Below, one piece after another: positions 63,488 to 64,000 of a stretch of 64,000 nucleotides of DNA; position 1 is the stretch's first letter, and every line of letters starts with the position of its first letter. Origin of the DNA: Polydactylus sextarius (Eukaryota; Chordata; Actinopteri; Polynemidae); NCBI GenBank assembly GCA_016801845.1, contig CM028909.1, forward strand, positions 12,063,813 through 12,127,812, given 5' to 3'. The notes beneath the pieces were generated by a model. That model ran no database searches, was not told the DNA's origin, and saw nothing but the letters and a program-made list of their open reading frames with translations. A program made the position numbers and the translations under genes.

Positions 63488-64000
63488 ACCTACAGTAATT
63501 GAATTATGGAATAAAGAACTTTAGAGGGTTTATCATATCAAGTGCCAACCTTTAACTCTGTACTTGGAAGGACAAAACAAACATTCAAATCCTATGAGAC
63601 TTAAGACAATTTGGAAAAATCAGTTGTTGGTCTCTTAATCCCAAAGATCCAGTTAGAAGATGTCAGAGTGAGTTAAATGCTCAGACCGAACTGTCAGCAC
63701 ACAGTTACAGCATAAACTGTATACGAGTTAAAAATGGCTCGTTCCTCAAAAAGTTCCTCAAACTACACAAACAAATAGAACTAACTATAAACCAGACTAT
63801 TTTAATATTGTGGCACTGCGGCACTGGGAAAGACAGTGGGGGTCCCCAGAAAAAAAATTGTGTGTGAGGGTGATTCAATCAGCTTAAAGTCACAACATGT
63901 CTGGTTTCCAATGACCTAATCAGCAACAACAGACTTTACATCCTCTGACAATGTGACAGTTAGAAAGAAAGAAACAGTTTTAATTTAAGTTTGAGGCATG

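Larger units (their letters stand above)
45404..64000 (-). other. upstream intron / 5' flank of zbtb46
   Basis: An acceptor precedes the first coding exon, so at least one 5' noncoding exon lies further up. No protein-coding gene was recognised in these 18.6 kb on either strand. Contents include microsatellites, purine-rich tracts (56460-56640, 58560-58930), a 29-bp minisatellite (58463-58549), low-repeat AT-rich blocks that may be conserved noncoding elements, and one candidate untranslated exon at 46961-46685. The promoter was not located. Confidence 0.6.

Overview
The window is vertebrate nuclear DNA, most likely from a ray-finned (teleost) fish. It has spliced genes with GT-AG introns, very dense CA/GT and GA/CT microsatellites, long poly(A)/poly(T) runs and a low coding fraction. 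The species cannot be fixed from the sequence. No virus, bacterial operon, CRISPR array, tRNA or rRNA was recognised.

Two genes can be named. On the + strand, positions 1-988 hold the last two coding exons of slc2a4rg, a C-clamp transcription factor of the SLC2A4RG/ZNF395/ZNF704 family. They are followed by a long AT-rich 3' UTR with a good poly(A) signal at 6952. On the - strand, zbtb46 (a BTB/POZ zinc-finger transcription factor) has five coding exons: 45365-45180, 45056-44117, 22925-22644, 12182-12007 and 11900-11460. All splice phases close, giving a 674-residue protein. Its 3' UTR runs down to a poly(A) signal at 7253-7248, so the two genes are convergent and their 3' ends lie only about 250 bp apart. 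As I remember it, SLC2A4RG and ZBTB46 are also convergent neighbours in human.

The most interesting region is the 10.5 kb zbtb46 intron between the linker exon and the zinc-finger exon. On the same strand it contains another spliced C2H2 zinc-finger unit: exons ending at 17627, at 16049-16007 and at 15896-15124, encoding four fingers. It could be a nested independent gene. Its first exon also has a good acceptor at 17991 whose phase matches the zbtb46 linker-exon donor. An alternative isoform, with the zbtb46 BTB domain joined to a different zinc-finger array, is therefore possible in frame.

The rest (about 22.9-44.1 kb and 45.4-64 kb) is intron or 5' flank of zbtb46. It holds microsatellites, purine-rich tracts, one probable interspersed repeat, a few low-repeat blocks that look like candidate conserved noncoding elements, and one candidate 5' untranslated exon. 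The zbtb46 promoter was not identified and may lie beyond the window.
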